From Synechococcus sp. WH 8101 (GTDB taxonomy: Bacteria; Cyanobacteriota; Cyanobacteriia; PCC-6307; Cyanobiaceae): a stretch of 64,000 nt of DNA. Of this stretch, positions 55,843 to 64,000 are shown piece after piece. The translations under genes were made by a program, and so were the position numbers. Below the pieces are notes generated by a model that did not search any database, was not told the DNA's origin, and saw nothing but the letters and a program-made list of their open reading frames with translations. Where the stretch lies: contig NZ_CP035914.1 of NCBI RefSeq assembly GCF_004209775.1, positions 2,356,001 through 2,420,000 on the forward strand. Direction: 5' to 3'. Every line of letters starts with the position of its first letter. Position 1 is the stretch's first letter.

Positions 55843-56756
55843 GACTCACTACGGCGCCTGGCGATTCGCAGTTTGGCGCTTCTACTGCGCGGGTTCCGTT
55901 CCTGCTCCTGCTCAGAAGCCACCAAGGGGCGACGGGTGATCCGCTCCAAACGCTCATCCTGGAGAAACGCCGTTTTCACGCGCCGATCCTCGAGGGAATG
56001 AAAGCTGATGATCGCCAGCAGCCCTCCGGGCTGGAGCCAATCAGGAGCGGCGCTCAGCAGCTTGTCCAGCACCCCCAGTTCATTATTGATGGCGATGCGC
56101 AGAGCCTGAAACGTGCGAGTCGCCGGATGGATCCGCCCACGCCTGGCCTTGGGTGGGTAGCAGCCGGCGATCGCGTAGGAGAGGGAGGCCGTGCCTGCAT
56201 AGGCCCCCTGGGCCGCCAGATCAGCCTTGATCCGCCGGGCGATCCGACGAGACAGGCGTTCCTCGCCATAGGCGTAAATGAGATCGGCCAGGTCGGATTC
56301 CTCCAACCGCGCGATCAACTCCGCCGCCGTCTCAGCCCCACCCTCTGGATTCATGCGCATGTCGAGGGGACCGTCGTGGCGAAAGCTGAACCCCCGCTCC
56401 GCCACATCGAGCTGGGGACTGCTGACGCCGAGGTCCGCCAGCAGCAGCGCCACGGGCTCCTCCGGCCGGTAGGTGGCGAAGTTGGTGGCAACGATGCGCA
56501 CCCTCTCCGCGCAGGGCAGCAGATGCTCGGCCGCTGCAGCGCGGGCTGTGCTGTCCTGATCGAGCCCGATCAGGTACAGACCGGGGTAATGCTCCAGCAG
56601 CAGGCGACTGTGACCACCGCCGCCGAGGGTGACGTCGAGAAGGAGGCCCTGCTGCCAGCGTGGATCGGCGTGCTCCTGCAACGCCTGCAGCAGCACGTCG
56701 GCCAACACGGGAACGTGGCTGAAGGCGTGGGCGGACGTTGAGGGCTGATCCGGCAT
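55839..56756 (-). CDS. rsmH: 16S rRNA (cytosine(1402)-N4)-methyltransferase
   Basis: A 305-residue RsmH (MraW): [35 protein letters not shown] (SAM motif), [68 protein letters not shown]. It methylates C1402 of 16S rRNA. It is divergent from ndhH and heads the rsmH-TPR-DUF456 operon. Confidence 0.96.
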   Translation of the reverse strand: MPDQPSTSAHAFSHVPVLADVLLQALQEHADPRWQQGLLLDVTLGGGGHSRLLLEHYPGLYLIGLDQDSTARAAAAEHLLPCAERVRIVATNFATYRPEEPVALLLADLGVSSPQLDVAERGFSFRHDGPLDMRMNPEGGAETAAELIARLEESDLADLIYAYGEERLSRRIARRIKADLAAQGAYAGTASLSYAIAGCYPPKARRGRIHPATRTFQALRIAINNELGVLDKLLSAAPDWLQPGGLLAIISFHSLEDRRVKTAFLQDERLERITRRPLVASEQEQERNPRSRSAKLRIARRRSES

Positions 56757-56799
56757 GGGTCCTTCCTAAGATCAGATGCGATTGCTTTGCCACGGCCCC

Positions 56800-57984
56800 A
56801 TGACGCAGCTGGAAACGCGCACGGAGCCGATGGTGGTCAACTTCGGCCCCCATCACCCCTCGATGCATGGCGTGCTGCGGCTGGTGGTGACCCTCGACGG
56901 CGAAGACGTGGTGGATTGCGAGCCGGTGATCGGCTATCTCCACCGCGGCATGGAAAAGATCGCCGAAAACCGCACGAATGTGATGTTCGTGCCCTACGTG
57001 AGCCGCATGGACTACGCGGCGGGCATGTTCTACGAGGCGATCGTGGTCAATGCGCCGGAGCGGCTAGCCGACATCCCTGTGCCGAAGCGGGCCAGCTACA
57101 TCCGGGTGCTGATGCTGGAGCTCAACCGCATCGCCAATCACCTGCTTTGGCTTGGCCCCTTTCTGGCCGACGTGGGGGCGCAAACGCCATTTTTCTACAT
57201 CTTCCGCGAGCGGGAGATGATCTATGACCTCTGGGAAGCCGCCACCGGCCAACGCCTGATCAACAATAATTATTTTCGAATCGGTGGTGTGGCAGCCGAT
57301 CTACCGTTCGGCTGGCTGGAGAAGTGCCGTGATTTCTGCGACTGGTTCGGCCCGAAGATCGACGAATACGAAAAACTGATCACCAACAATCCAATCTTCC
57401 GTCGCCGGATCGAGGGGCTGGGCACCATCGGGCGCGAGGAAGCGATCAATTGGAGCCTCTCCGGGCCGATGCTGCGTGCTTCAGGCGTGCCCTGGGATCT
57501 GCGCAAGGTGGATCACTACGAGTGCTACGACGATTTCGATTGGGATGTGGCCTGGGAAAAAGAGGGTGACTGCTTCGCGCGCTATCGCGTGCGCATCGAA
57601 GAGATGCGCCAGTCGCTGAAGATCCTGCGCCAGGCCTGCGACATGATCCCCGGCGGCCCCACCGAAAACCTTGAGGCCAGGCGCATGGCCGAGGGCAAGA
57701 GCAGTGACTTCGCCGGTTTCGATTATCAATATGTGGCCAAAAAGGTGGCGCCCACTTTCAAGATCCCGGAAGGAGAGCTCTACACCCGGCTCGAATCCGG
57801 CAAAGGGGAGATCGGTGTGTTCATCCAAGGCAGCAACGATGTGACCCCCTGGCGCTTCAAAATCCGCGCAGCCGACAGCAACAACCTGCAGATCCTTCCC
57901 CACATCCTCAAGGGCCACAAAGTGGCCGACATCATGGCGATTCTTGGCTCCATCGACGTGATCATGGGATCCGTTGATCGTTGA
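56800..57984 (+). CDS. ndhH: NDH-1 subunit H (49 kDa)
   Basis: A 394-residue Ndh[82 protein letters not shown], and C-terminal [29 protein letters not shown]. It lies at the quinone cavity of the hydrophilic arm. ATG 56800 was chosen ([11 protein letters not shown]); the longer frame adds only nine codons. The next gene starts inside its end (11-base overlap). Confidence 0.97.
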   Translation: MTQLETRTEPMVVNFGPHHPSMHGVLRLVVTLDGEDVVDCEPVIGYLHRGMEKIAENRTNVMFVPYVSRMDYAAGMFYEAIVVNAPERLADIPVPKRASYIRVLMLELNRIANHLLWLGPFLADVGAQTPFFYIFREREMIYDLWEAATGQRLINNNYFRIGGVAADLPFGWLEKCRDFCDWFGPKIDEYEKLITNNPIFRRRIEGLGTIGREEAINWSLSGPMLRASGVPWDLRKVDHYECYDDFDWDVAWEKEGDCFARYRVRIEEMRQSLKILRQACDMIPGGPTENLEARRMAEGKSSDFAGFDYQYVAKKVAPTFKIPEGELYTRLESGKGEIGVFIQGSNDVTPWRFKIRAADSNNLQILPHILKGHKVADIMAILGSIDVIMGSVDR

Positions 57985-58444
57985 CGCTTCCAGCTGGCTG
58001 ACCCTGTCGAGAACGGTGCGCTTCGGCGATACCGATGCCGCTGGCGTGATGCATTTCCATCAACTGTTGCGCTGGTGCCATGAGTCATGGGAGGAGAGCC
58101 TGGAGCGCTATGGCGTTGAAGCCGCCGTGGTGTTTCCCGGCTGTCGCCAGCAGGAGCGCTGGCCCGAAGTGGCCTTACCGGTCGTGCATTGCAGCGCCGA
58201 CTTTCTGCGCCCGGTGCATGGCGGCGATCACCTGACCGTGAAGCTAAAGCCCCAGCGTCTCGACCCGGGCAGCTTTGCCGTGCGTTATCGGTTTCTGCTC
58301 AACCACCAGGATGTGGCCCGCGGCCAGATCCGTCAGGTGGCGATCAGCACTGTCTCGCGTCAACGCTGCCGCCTGCCGGAAGCGATTGATCGCTGGCTGG
58401 AAGCCTCAGGCCTCGGTCAGATCGGAGAACTTTCAGACGGTTGA
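57974..58444 (+). CDS. 1,4-dihydroxy-2-naphthoyl-CoA thioesterase (hotdog fold)
   Basis: A 156-residue 4HBT-type thioesterase: [33 protein letters not shown], with the catalytic Asp in GDTDAAG, then [20 protein letters not shown]. The cyanobacterial DHNA-CoA hydrolase (Slr0204 type) has this form. The location beside menE, menC, menA and menF supports a phylloquinone role. The start is TTG 57974 inside ndhH. Its end overlaps a small opposite ORF by 28 bases. Confidence 0.88.
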   Translation: MIVDASSWLTLSRTVRFGDTDAAGVMHFHQLLRWCHESWEESLERYGVEAAVVFPGCRQQERWPEVALPVVHCSADFLRPVHGGDHLTVKLKPQRLDPGSFAVRYRFLLNHQDVARGQIRQVAISTVSRQRCRLPEAIDRWLEASGLGQIGELSDG

Positions 58445-58656
58445 CTTTCAGAGGGTGGAGTTGCGGGCGATCGGCCCTGATGGATCCAAACCCAAACCAA
58501 GGCAGCCAACTGAAGGGGCAACAGACAGGCCAAGACGGGACGCAGAAACAGTTGCGAGCCCTCGGAGAGGTTGCCACCCATCGCAGCAGCGCTGCAGGTG
58601 GCACATCCCAGCAACAGGATGGTCGCTGCGGGGCGCGCCAATCGAGAGCGAGGCAT
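58417..58656 (-). CDS. Small hydrophobic protein coupled to the TM2 gene
   Basis: A 79-residue ORF with two hydrophobic stretches (TILLLGCATCSAAAMGG and FLRPVLACLLPLQLAALVWVWIH) and a Ser/Pro-rich end ([11 protein letters not shown]). Its ATG overlaps the TGA of the TM2 gene by one base (TGATG at 58654-58658), the sign of translational reinitiation. Its 3' end lies within the thioesterase gene. I do not recognise a family. Confidence 0.55.
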   Translation of the reverse strand: MPRSRLARPAATILLLGCATCSAAAMGGNLSEGSQLFLRPVLACLLPLQLAALVWVWIHQGRSPATPPSESQPSESSPI

Positions 58657-58934
58657 CAGAACCAGGCCTTCTGCCCATCGAGATACAGCTCCCGGAATTC
58701 CTCCGGCGTTTTGGTGAGATAAATCACTCCCTCGATCAAACCGATCACACCCATCACAAACGACGCTGCCCCACAGGTCACAACGCCACCGGCAATGCTC
58801 ACCACCAGCATGATGATGCCGGCATTGTGATAACCGAGCACAAATTTGTGCACCCCAAACGAACCGAGAAAGACACCCAGCAAACCCGCGGCCAACTTCT
58901 TATTGCTGATTTCCGTCTCGGACAGGCTGGTCAT
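58656..58934 (-). CDS. TM2-domain membrane protein
   Basis: A 92-residue protein with a TM2 domain: NKKLAAGLLGVFLGSFGVHKFVLGYHNAGIIMLVVSIAGG, with the GxFGxHKF-like turn and a second helix (CGAASFVMGVIGLIEGVIYL). TM2 proteins are small two-helix membrane proteins of mostly unknown function. I chose ATG 58934 (MTSLSETEIS); the gene overlaps the end of menE by 35 bases on the same strand. Confidence 0.82.
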   Translation of the reverse strand: MTSLSETEISNKKLAAGLLGVFLGSFGVHKFVLGYHNAGIIMLVVSIAGGVVTCGAASFVMGVIGLIEGVIYLTKTPEEFRELYLDGQKAWF

Positions 58935-60207
58935 CACAAGCACGGGGCTGTTCCGCTTCTAGCGACTGAAGCCAGGCCTGCCAACGCGACCGTTGCCATT
59001 TTCCAGCCGCCGTGGGGGCCAGATCGGGGCAACCATGCCAGGCGATCGGCCGCTCCGCCGGCAACCAGTCAGCCACCAAAGCCTGCAACGCCCGCATCCG
59101 CTCCATGGCGCCATCACCAGAATCACCAGATCCCGGCGACCAGCGCACCAACGCCACCAGCCGCTCGCCCCACTCCGGATCTCTGACCCCCAGCAGCAGC
59201 AGGGCCTGCACAGGCAACTGATTCGCCCGCACCGATGCCATCAGCCGCAGCTCCAACTGCTCGGGGAACACCGTGACGCCGCCAGAATGAATCGCGCCAT
59301 CCAGACGTCCGAGGATCCGCCAGCTCACACGCCCCTCGAGCTCACGCGGCGTCGCCAGATCACCGGAGCGCCACCAGCCACCCCCATCCGCCAGGGGCTC
59401 AAGCGACCCATCCGCCTGACAACGCGCCAGCGCCAGGCGCGGACAACGCACGGCCAGGCCCCCCTGGGCATCGACCCGCAGCTCCACATCATCCAGCGGC
59501 GCACCACAGCCATCGTCACCCCTGAGAAACGCCGCCGGGGTCTGGGCCGCCACCATCGCCGCCGTTTCCGTGGCGCCATAACAGGGCGACAGGGGAAGCC
59601 GGGCCTGCCGAGCCCGTTGCGCCAGGTCGTCAGGCAAGGCGGCACCCCCGACCCAGATCACCGTCATGGCACGCAACCACTCGATGCCAGCGGGATCCTT
59701 CAACAGACGGGCGAGTTGGGTGGGCACCAGCGACAGCAGCATCGGCCCATCGCGCCAGCGGCGCTGCTGATGGCACCACTCCAGCAGCGCACGGGGTTGT
59801 TTCATCAGGGCCGGAGGAAGCCAACCATGACCGGCCCCCCACTGCTGCGCCCTCCACCAAGGCATCAGGCCGCTCACGTGCTGCAGCGGCAACGGATTCC
59901 AGATCTGCACCTCCGAAGGGGTGAGGCCGAGGGTCTCCAACCAGCGACCTGTCGCGGCAGCCGATCGATCGCAGTGGGCGATCGGCTGCAGACAGTGCTG
60001 ACGACCGCCACTGCTGCCACCACTGGCGAGCACCAGACCAGGCCCGGGCGGTAGATCCACAGACCGAGGCACCAACTCCGGATCTCCGGCCGAGGCACGG
60101 GGGCCCAGCAGCTGCAGCCAGCCACCAGCGGCGAGCTCCAGCGTCAAGCGTTCCGCCGCCTGGTCGAAGGCCTGCGGATCACAGCGCAACTGACGCCAAG
60201 CCGTCAT
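58900..60207 (-). CDS. menE: o-Succinylbenzoate-CoA ligase
   Basis: A 435-residue adenylate-forming enzyme: LVLASGGSSGGRQHCLQP (P-loop-like, in place of STGxTGxPK), LQHVSGLMPWWRA, VWVGGAALP-type region (VIWVGGAALPDDL), PCYGATETAAMVA, WWRSGDLATP and the C-terminal Lys in TAAGKWQRSRW. It makes OSB-CoA for phylloquinone. The assignment to MenE comes largely from the neighbours menC and menA. The start ATG 60207 overlaps the menC stop (ATGA). Confidence 0.9.
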   Translation of the reverse strand: MTAWRQLRCDPQAFDQAAERLTLELAAGGWLQLLGPRASAGDPELVPRSVDLPPGPGLVLASGGSSGGRQHCLQPIAHCDRSAAATGRWLETLGLTPSEVQIWNPLPLQHVSGLMPWWRAQQWGAGHGWLPPALMKQPRALLEWCHQQRRWRDGPMLLSLVPTQLARLLKDPAGIEWLRAMTVIWVGGAALPDDLAQRARQARLPLSPCYGATETAAMVAAQTPAAFLRGDDGCGAPLDDVELRVDAQGGLAVRCPRLALARCQADGSLEPLADGGGWWRSGDLATPRELEGRVSWRILGRLDGAIHSGGVTVFPEQLELRLMASVRANQLPVQALLLLGVRDPEWGERLVALVRWSPGSGDSGDGAMERMRALQALVADWLPAERPIAWHGCPDLAPTAAGKWQRSRWQAWLQSLEAEQPRACDDQPVRDGNQQ

Positions 60208-61220
60208 GCCCCCTCCATCACCGTGGCGTTCTCCGCCGCCGCGTTCCACACCTGCTGCGGATCCTGGCTGAACAGAGGGCCCGGCGGACACCAGCCCGGG
60301 GCCAGGCCGGGAGCCGTGGGGGTGGGGCCCTGTTGCTGCAGCGCCGCCAACAAGGCGAGCCACCGCGCACCGATGCCGGTTTCAAAGGCGGTGCTCAACA
60401 TCAGCCGCGGGGCACCCGCCTGCAACTGCCGCAGCAATGGGCGGGGGTCGCCCTCCAGCAGCGGCCGCCGCACCTGCCAACCGTGCCAGTGCTGCCGCCA
60501 GGACGGATGCACCTGCAACGTTTCATCCAGCGCCACGGGCACACGCTCCGCCAACTGCCCCAGTCCCTGCAGGTCATCCAGCGCCAGGGGCTGCTCCAAC
60601 CACTCGAGCCGAGGATCACCCCTCAGCGCCTCAGCCCAGCGTTCAGCGGTTGGGCGATCCCACCCCGCGTTGGCATCCAGGCGCAACCGCACCTGGGGCG
60701 GCAGCCGCTCCAGCAACTCCGCCAACAACGCCCACTCGCGTGCGGGATCTGCCGCGGCCACTTTCCACTTCAGCGTTCCCCCCTCCCTGGCCTGACCTGC
60801 AGCCAGCCAGTGCTCCAGAGCCGCTGGCATCGCCTCGCCGGCTGGCAACAGCTGGGCCGAAGGGGGAGCCGGCAGCCAGGGTTGCCCATCACGGGCGGAA
60901 GATCCCACCACGCCATCCAGTTCGGCCAGGGCAGCACCAAGGGCAAAGGCCAAGGGCGGTGGCCCTTGGTGCAACCGGTCGTTGAGCATCGGCCGATCAC
61001 AGCACACAGCAGCCGGTTGCAACCACCCGTCGAGGGCTGCAGCGCAGCGTTGCCCCATCCCCGGATCCAATGGCGCCAGCTCACCCCAGCCCAACCGACC
61101 CGTCGCGGGTTCCTCCAGGCGCAGCAACCAGCCGGAGCGCTTCCGCCAACAGCCGTGGGCCGTTTGCAGCGGCCTGTGGAGCGCAAAGCGATAGGGCCGG
61201 ATCTGCAGCCGCAGCGTCAT
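60204..61220 (-). CDS. menC: o-Succinylbenzoate synthase
   Basis: A 338-residue enolase-superfamily enzyme. Catalytic Lys in TLKWKVAA (KxK), metal ligands in RLDANAGWD, EQPL (LEWLEQPLAL) and ALDETL, and STAFETGIG at the C-terminal site. It dehydrates SHCHC to OSB. It is coupled to menE and follows menA after four bases. Confidence 0.93.
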   Translation of the reverse strand: MTLRLQIRPYRFALHRPLQTAHGCWRKRSGWLLRLEEPATGRLGWGELAPLDPGMGQRCAAALDGWLQPAAVCCDRPMLNDRLHQGPPPLAFALGAALAELDGVVGSSARDGQPWLPAPPSAQLLPAGEAMPAALEHWLAAGQAREGGTLKWKVAAADPAREWALLAELLERLPPQVRLRLDANAGWDRPTAERWAEALRGDPRLEWLEQPLALDDLQGLGQLAERVPVALDETLQVHPSWRQHWHGWQVRRPLLEGDPRPLLRQLQAGAPRLMLSTAFETGIGARWLALLAALQQQGPTPTAPGLAPGWCPPGPLFSQDPQQVWNAAAENATVMEGA

Positions 61221-61224
61221 CGCT

Positions 61225-62214
61225 TCAACCGGATGGCCCCAGCCCCAGCACGGGCTCCAACACAGGCCCCAGGGCCAGGCCGAGGCTCAGACCCAGGCCA
61301 TTGAGCGCCTGAAAACGCAGGGCCAGAAATTTGCTTTGGGTGATCCGCTCCGGCACGTGATGGTGATCCCGCAACAGGCGAATCAAGGCGGCACCGGCCG
61401 GCAGCCCTGCGGCCGCCAACAAGGCGGAGACAGGCCAGTCGCCCTGCAGCACGGGCGCCCACTCCAAAGCGAGGGTGCCGGCCACCATCCAGGGGATCAG
61501 GGCTGCAGCGCGGGCCGTGCCCAACCGCACCACCGGCGATCGCTTGCCATGGGCCGCATCCTCCTCCACCTGATGAAAGTGGGAACAGAAGAGCACCAAG
61601 GTGGTGGCCAGGGCAGGGCCGGCGCCCAGGCTCAGGGCCGTTCCCCAGGGCACCGCAGCTCCAGCGGTTGCGCCAACCGCGGCAGGGGAGAGAACAAGCA
61701 AGGCTGCCGCGGTCGCGAACGGACCGAACGCCAACCAGCAGAGTGGTTCTCCCAGCCCCAGATAGCCCAACCGGAACGGTGGCCCCTGGTAGAGATAGCC
61801 CAGGCCGCAGCTCATCAGCACCAGCACCAGCACGGCAGGGCTGCTGCGCCAGGCCAGGGCCAGCATCAGCATCAGACCGCTGAGCAGAGCGCCATGGGCG
61901 AGGCGGCGCACCGGACGGCGCCGCCCGAGCAAGGCCACCACCGAGTGGGGTTTGGCGACGGTGTCGACCCCGGTGTCGGCATCAAACAGGTCATTGCTGA
62001 GGTTCTCCCAGAGGAGCAGGAGCACCGCCGCAACCAGAAAGCCGAGAAACTGGCCCCAGCGCACCGTCTGGGCACTACCGAGACGCCAGCCCGCCGCCAG
62101 CACCACCGGCATCACGGCCACCGAATACATCGGCCACTTGATGGCGGCTTTCCACAACCGCCGGCGATCGCCTGCAGGGGCGTGAAGGGATGCAACAGCC
62201 TGGCGATCTGGCAT
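61225..62214 (-). CDS. menA: 1,4-dihydroxy-2-naphthoate phytyltransferase
   Basis: A 329-residue UbiA-type prenyltransferase with about eight membrane helices. Its two Asp-rich sites are ENLSNDLFDADTGVDTVAKPHS and a second segment HFHQVEEDAAHGKRSPVVRLG. It attaches phytyl to DHNA. The start ATG 62214 (MPDRQAV) is 68 bases from the divergent menF start. The gene leads the menA-menC-menE run. Confidence 0.93.
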   Translation of the reverse strand: MPDRQAVASLHAPAGDRRRLWKAAIKWPMYSVAVMPVVLAAGWRLGSAQTVRWGQFLGFLVAAVLLLLWENLSNDLFDADTGVDTVAKPHSVVALLGRRRPVRRLAHGALLSGLMLMLALAWRSSPAVLVLVLMSCGLGYLYQGPPFRLGYLGLGEPLCWLAFGPFATAAALLVLSPAAVGATAGAAVPWGTALSLGAGPALATTLVLFCSHFHQVEEDAAHGKRSPVVRLGTARAAALIPWMVAGTLALEWAPVLQGDWPVSALLAAAGLPAGAALIRLLRDHHHVPERITQSKFLALRFQALNGLGLSLGLALGPVLEPVLGLGPSG

Positions 62215-62282
62215 GGACTGGACCCCTGAGGCCCGCATGAAGGCCCATACATTTGAGCAGCATCCCTTTCCCCGCCGCCCGG

Positions 62283-63698
62283 ATGACGGCCGCGCCCGCC
62301 AATCCCCACGCTGTCTGCAGCTTCAGTGATCTGCTGGATCAGGCCCTGACGGCCTGGCGCGGGCGCCAGGGGGAGGAAGGGGTGGTCAGCCTGGCCTTGC
62401 CGCTGCATGGGGTCGATCCCCTGCTCCAGCTGCCGTTGCTGAGTGCCGCCGATCCGTTCCGCTTCCTGTGGGACAGCGCACCAGGCCTGAGCCTGGCCGC
62501 AGCTGGACGCTGCCATCACCTCGACCTGGCTGGCCCGCGTCGGTTTGAACTGGCCCAGCGCTTCAGCGATACAACCCTGTCGCGAATTCTCGATGCAACG
62601 CCGGAGGCCCCGGCACAGGCGCGCTCGCGAATCCTGTTGGCCTTCGCGTTTTTCGAGAGCAACAGCGAACAGCACCCCAAACCAGCCATGCCATCGGTGC
62701 AGGCGGTGCTGCCGCGCTGGCAACTCAGTCGCCATGGCCGCCAGGGCTGGCTGCGACTGCATGGCAGCGTCAGCCAGAGTGCGGATGTGCGCCACCTGGC
62801 GGAAACCCTCTGGCAGATGGCCCAACGGCTGGAGCAGAGTGTTCACGCCCCCTTGCCCGCGTGGTCAACTGCCGTCAGTGGCACCACCACGCCTGGAGCC
62901 TGGCAGGAGCGCTATGCCCCGGCTCTGCGCCGAGGCCTGGATCTGGTGAATGGGGGCGACCTGCACAAACTGGTGCTGGCGGTGCGCCAGTCGATTCAGC
63001 TCCGGGCCCCGCTCGACCCCCTGCCACTCCTGCAGCGTCTGCGGCAGCAGCAAGCCGGCAGCTGCCGGTTCCTCTGGCAACGCAACAGCGACGACAGCTT
63101 CTTCGGCGCCTCGCCAGAACGGTTGCTCTGCCTGCGCAGCGATCAGCTGCGCAGCGATGCCCTGGCAGGGACAGCCGGCCAAGGCGATCGCGGTGATGCC
63201 CTGCTCCGTTCCGACAAAGATCGGCGCGAGCACGAGCTGGTGGTGCAGGCAATCACCGACCACCTGCGCGCCCAGGGGCTCAGCCCCCGCAGGCCGCGCC
63301 GCCCCCAGCTGGCGCGCCATGGCCAACTGGTGCATCTCCACACCCCGATCACGGCCGCTGCCGCTGGGCGGGCACCGCTTGCTCTCGCGGAGGCCCTCCA
63401 CCCCACACCCGCCGTGGCCGGCCTGCCACGGCGGGAGGCGATCAGCTGGCTGCGCAGCCTGGAGCCCTTTGAACGCGGGGGCTATGCGGCACCGATCGGC
63501 TGGATCGACAACGCCGGCGATGCCGACCTGCGTGTGGCCATCCGCTGCGGCCATGCCAATGGCTGCCAGCTCGATCTCACCGCGGGGGCCGGGCTCGTGC
63601 GCGGTTCGGTGGCGGAACGGGAACTGCAGGAAGTGGGCCTCAAACTCACCGTGCTGGCCGATCAGCTGGAGCTTCAGTCCGTTCCGCTCACCACCTGA
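62283..63698 (+). CDS. menF: Isochorismate synthase
   Basis: A 471-residue chorismate-utilising enzyme. The N-terminal half is variable; the C-terminal half has the core: [87 protein letters not shown]. It makes isochorismate, the entry to phylloquinone. The Lys of HKLV fits MenF. It is divergent from menA and overlaps gshB by 25 bases at the 3' end. Confidence 0.93.
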   Translation: MTAAPANPHAVCSFSDLLDQALTAWRGRQGEEGVVSLALPLHGVDPLLQLPLLSAADPFRFLWDSAPGLSLAAAGRCHHLDLAGPRRFELAQRFSDTTLSRILDATPEAPAQARSRILLAFAFFESNSEQHPKPAMPSVQAVLPRWQLSRHGRQGWLRLHGSVSQSADVRHLAETLWQMAQRLEQSVHAPLPAWSTAVSGTTTPGAWQERYAPALRRGLDLVNGGDLHKLVLAVRQSIQLRAPLDPLPLLQRLRQQQAGSCRFLWQRNSDDSFFGASPERLLCLRSDQLRSDALAGTAGQGDRGDALLRSDKDRREHELVVQAITDHLRAQGLSPRRPRRPQLARHGQLVHLHTPITAAAAGRAPLALAEALHPTPAVAGLPRREAISWLRSLEPFERGGYAAPIGWIDNAGDADLRVAIRCGHANGCQLDLTAGAGLVRGSVAERELQEVGLKLTVLADQLELQSVPLTT

Positions 63699-64000
63699 GC
63701 CTGAAGCCGTTCGATCACCTGATCCGCAAGCGGTTGATCCATCAGTCGCTCCACCTCTCGAATGCCGGTGGGGCTGGTGACGTTGATCTCACTGAGCATG
63801 CCGCCGATCACATCAATCCCCACGAAGAACAGGCCCTCGGCACGCAGCGATGGGGCCAGCGCCGCACAGATGTGCCGTTCGCGCTCACTCAGTTCCGTGG
63901 CTTCGGGATGGCCCCCGACTGCGAGATTGCTGCGGAACTCCCCCTGTTTCGGGCGGCGATTGACGGCGCCGAGCGGTTCACCGTCCACCAGCAGAATCCG
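63674..64000 (-). CDS. gshB: Glutathione synthetase (partial, C-terminal)
   Basis: The C-terminal 108 residues are present: [65 protein letters not shown]. These are the ATP-grasp C-terminal lobe motifs of GshB (metal ligands in DVIGG and EINVTSP). The frame runs to the window edge and the rest of the gene lies beyond it. The stop overlaps the convergent menF end by 25 bases. Confidence 0.94.
   Translation of the reverse strand, partial: RILLVDGEPLGAVNRRPKQGEFRSNLAVGGHPEATELSERERHICAALAPSLRAEGLFFVGIDVIGGMLSEINVTSPTGIREVERLMDQPLADQVIERLQAQVVSGTD

Overview
The window is a gene-dense, GC-rich stretch of a cyanobacterial chromosome. Oxygenic photosynthesis genes (psbD, ycf3, ycf34, chlM), NDH-1 genes (ndhA, I, G, E, F, D, H, M), the cyanobacterial regulators RpaA, RpaB, RbcR and PedR, and an SLH-domain porin of the marine picocyanobacterial type point to a marine Synechococcus/Cyanobium-like organism. 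Third codon positions are strongly G/C. There is no rRNA, CRISPR array, insertion sequence, phage gene or transposase. Almost everything is core genome, so the unusual signals are small: one apparent frameshift, two long perfect inverted repeats, micro-ORFs, 15-bp in-frame tandem repeats and 3' gene overlaps.

Layout. 1-1039: N-terminal part of an SLH porin (minus strand), preceded by a 17-codon ORF with a very strong Shine-Dalgarno and a terminator hairpin. 1074-4109: two polytopic membrane proteins (GT39/ArnT-like and DUF2079). 4129-7579: a solitary psbD, UPF0367, an ECF-type ABC ATPase, tRNA-Asn and rpaA. 7596-11595: copper P-type ATPase, tmk and holB, joined by ATGA overlaps. 11682-18516: ycf3, radA, then rpaB-plsX-fabH-fabD-plsC (start of fatty-acid and phospholipid synthesis). 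18440-19972: ydcF-like, tsaB and ycf34 on minus; 19965-21720: cca and an RRM protein on plus. 21770-24139: crtP-crtB (phytoene to zeta-carotene). 24243-33065: ndhM, DUF3172, rbcR, then a plus-strand run of NnrU/Z-ISO, ndhF, ndhD, scpA and cugP. 33046-42306: metF, pedR, a small ORF, and a long minus-strand run DUF3352-sixA-gltA-ndhA-ndhI-ndhG-ndhE-nadK-CYTH. 42363-49760: rhodanese, hrcA, trpB, SUI1, cysC, an AI-2E family transporter, purE, nagA and chlM. 49724-56756: RluA-type synthase, NarL-type regulator, a secreted protein, cysteine desulfurase, membrane proteins and the rsmH-TPR-DUF456 operon. 56800-63698: ndhH followed by nearly a complete phylloquinone set (DHNA-CoA thioesterase, menE, menC, menA, menF). 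63674-64000: C-terminal part of gshB.

The genes combine into a few systems: NDH-1 (eight subunit genes in four places), phylloquinone for photosystem I (with Ycf3 as a PSI assembly factor), carotenoid desaturation/isomerisation, type II fatty-acid synthesis feeding phospholipids, and light/clock/redox transcriptional control (RpaA, RpaB, PedR, RbcR). The most notable observation is that ndhI ends early by an apparent frameshift that sits exactly inside one arm of a perfect 18-bp inverted repeat. The displaced 50-residue tail is still open in another frame and still ends in an ATGA overlap with ndhG.
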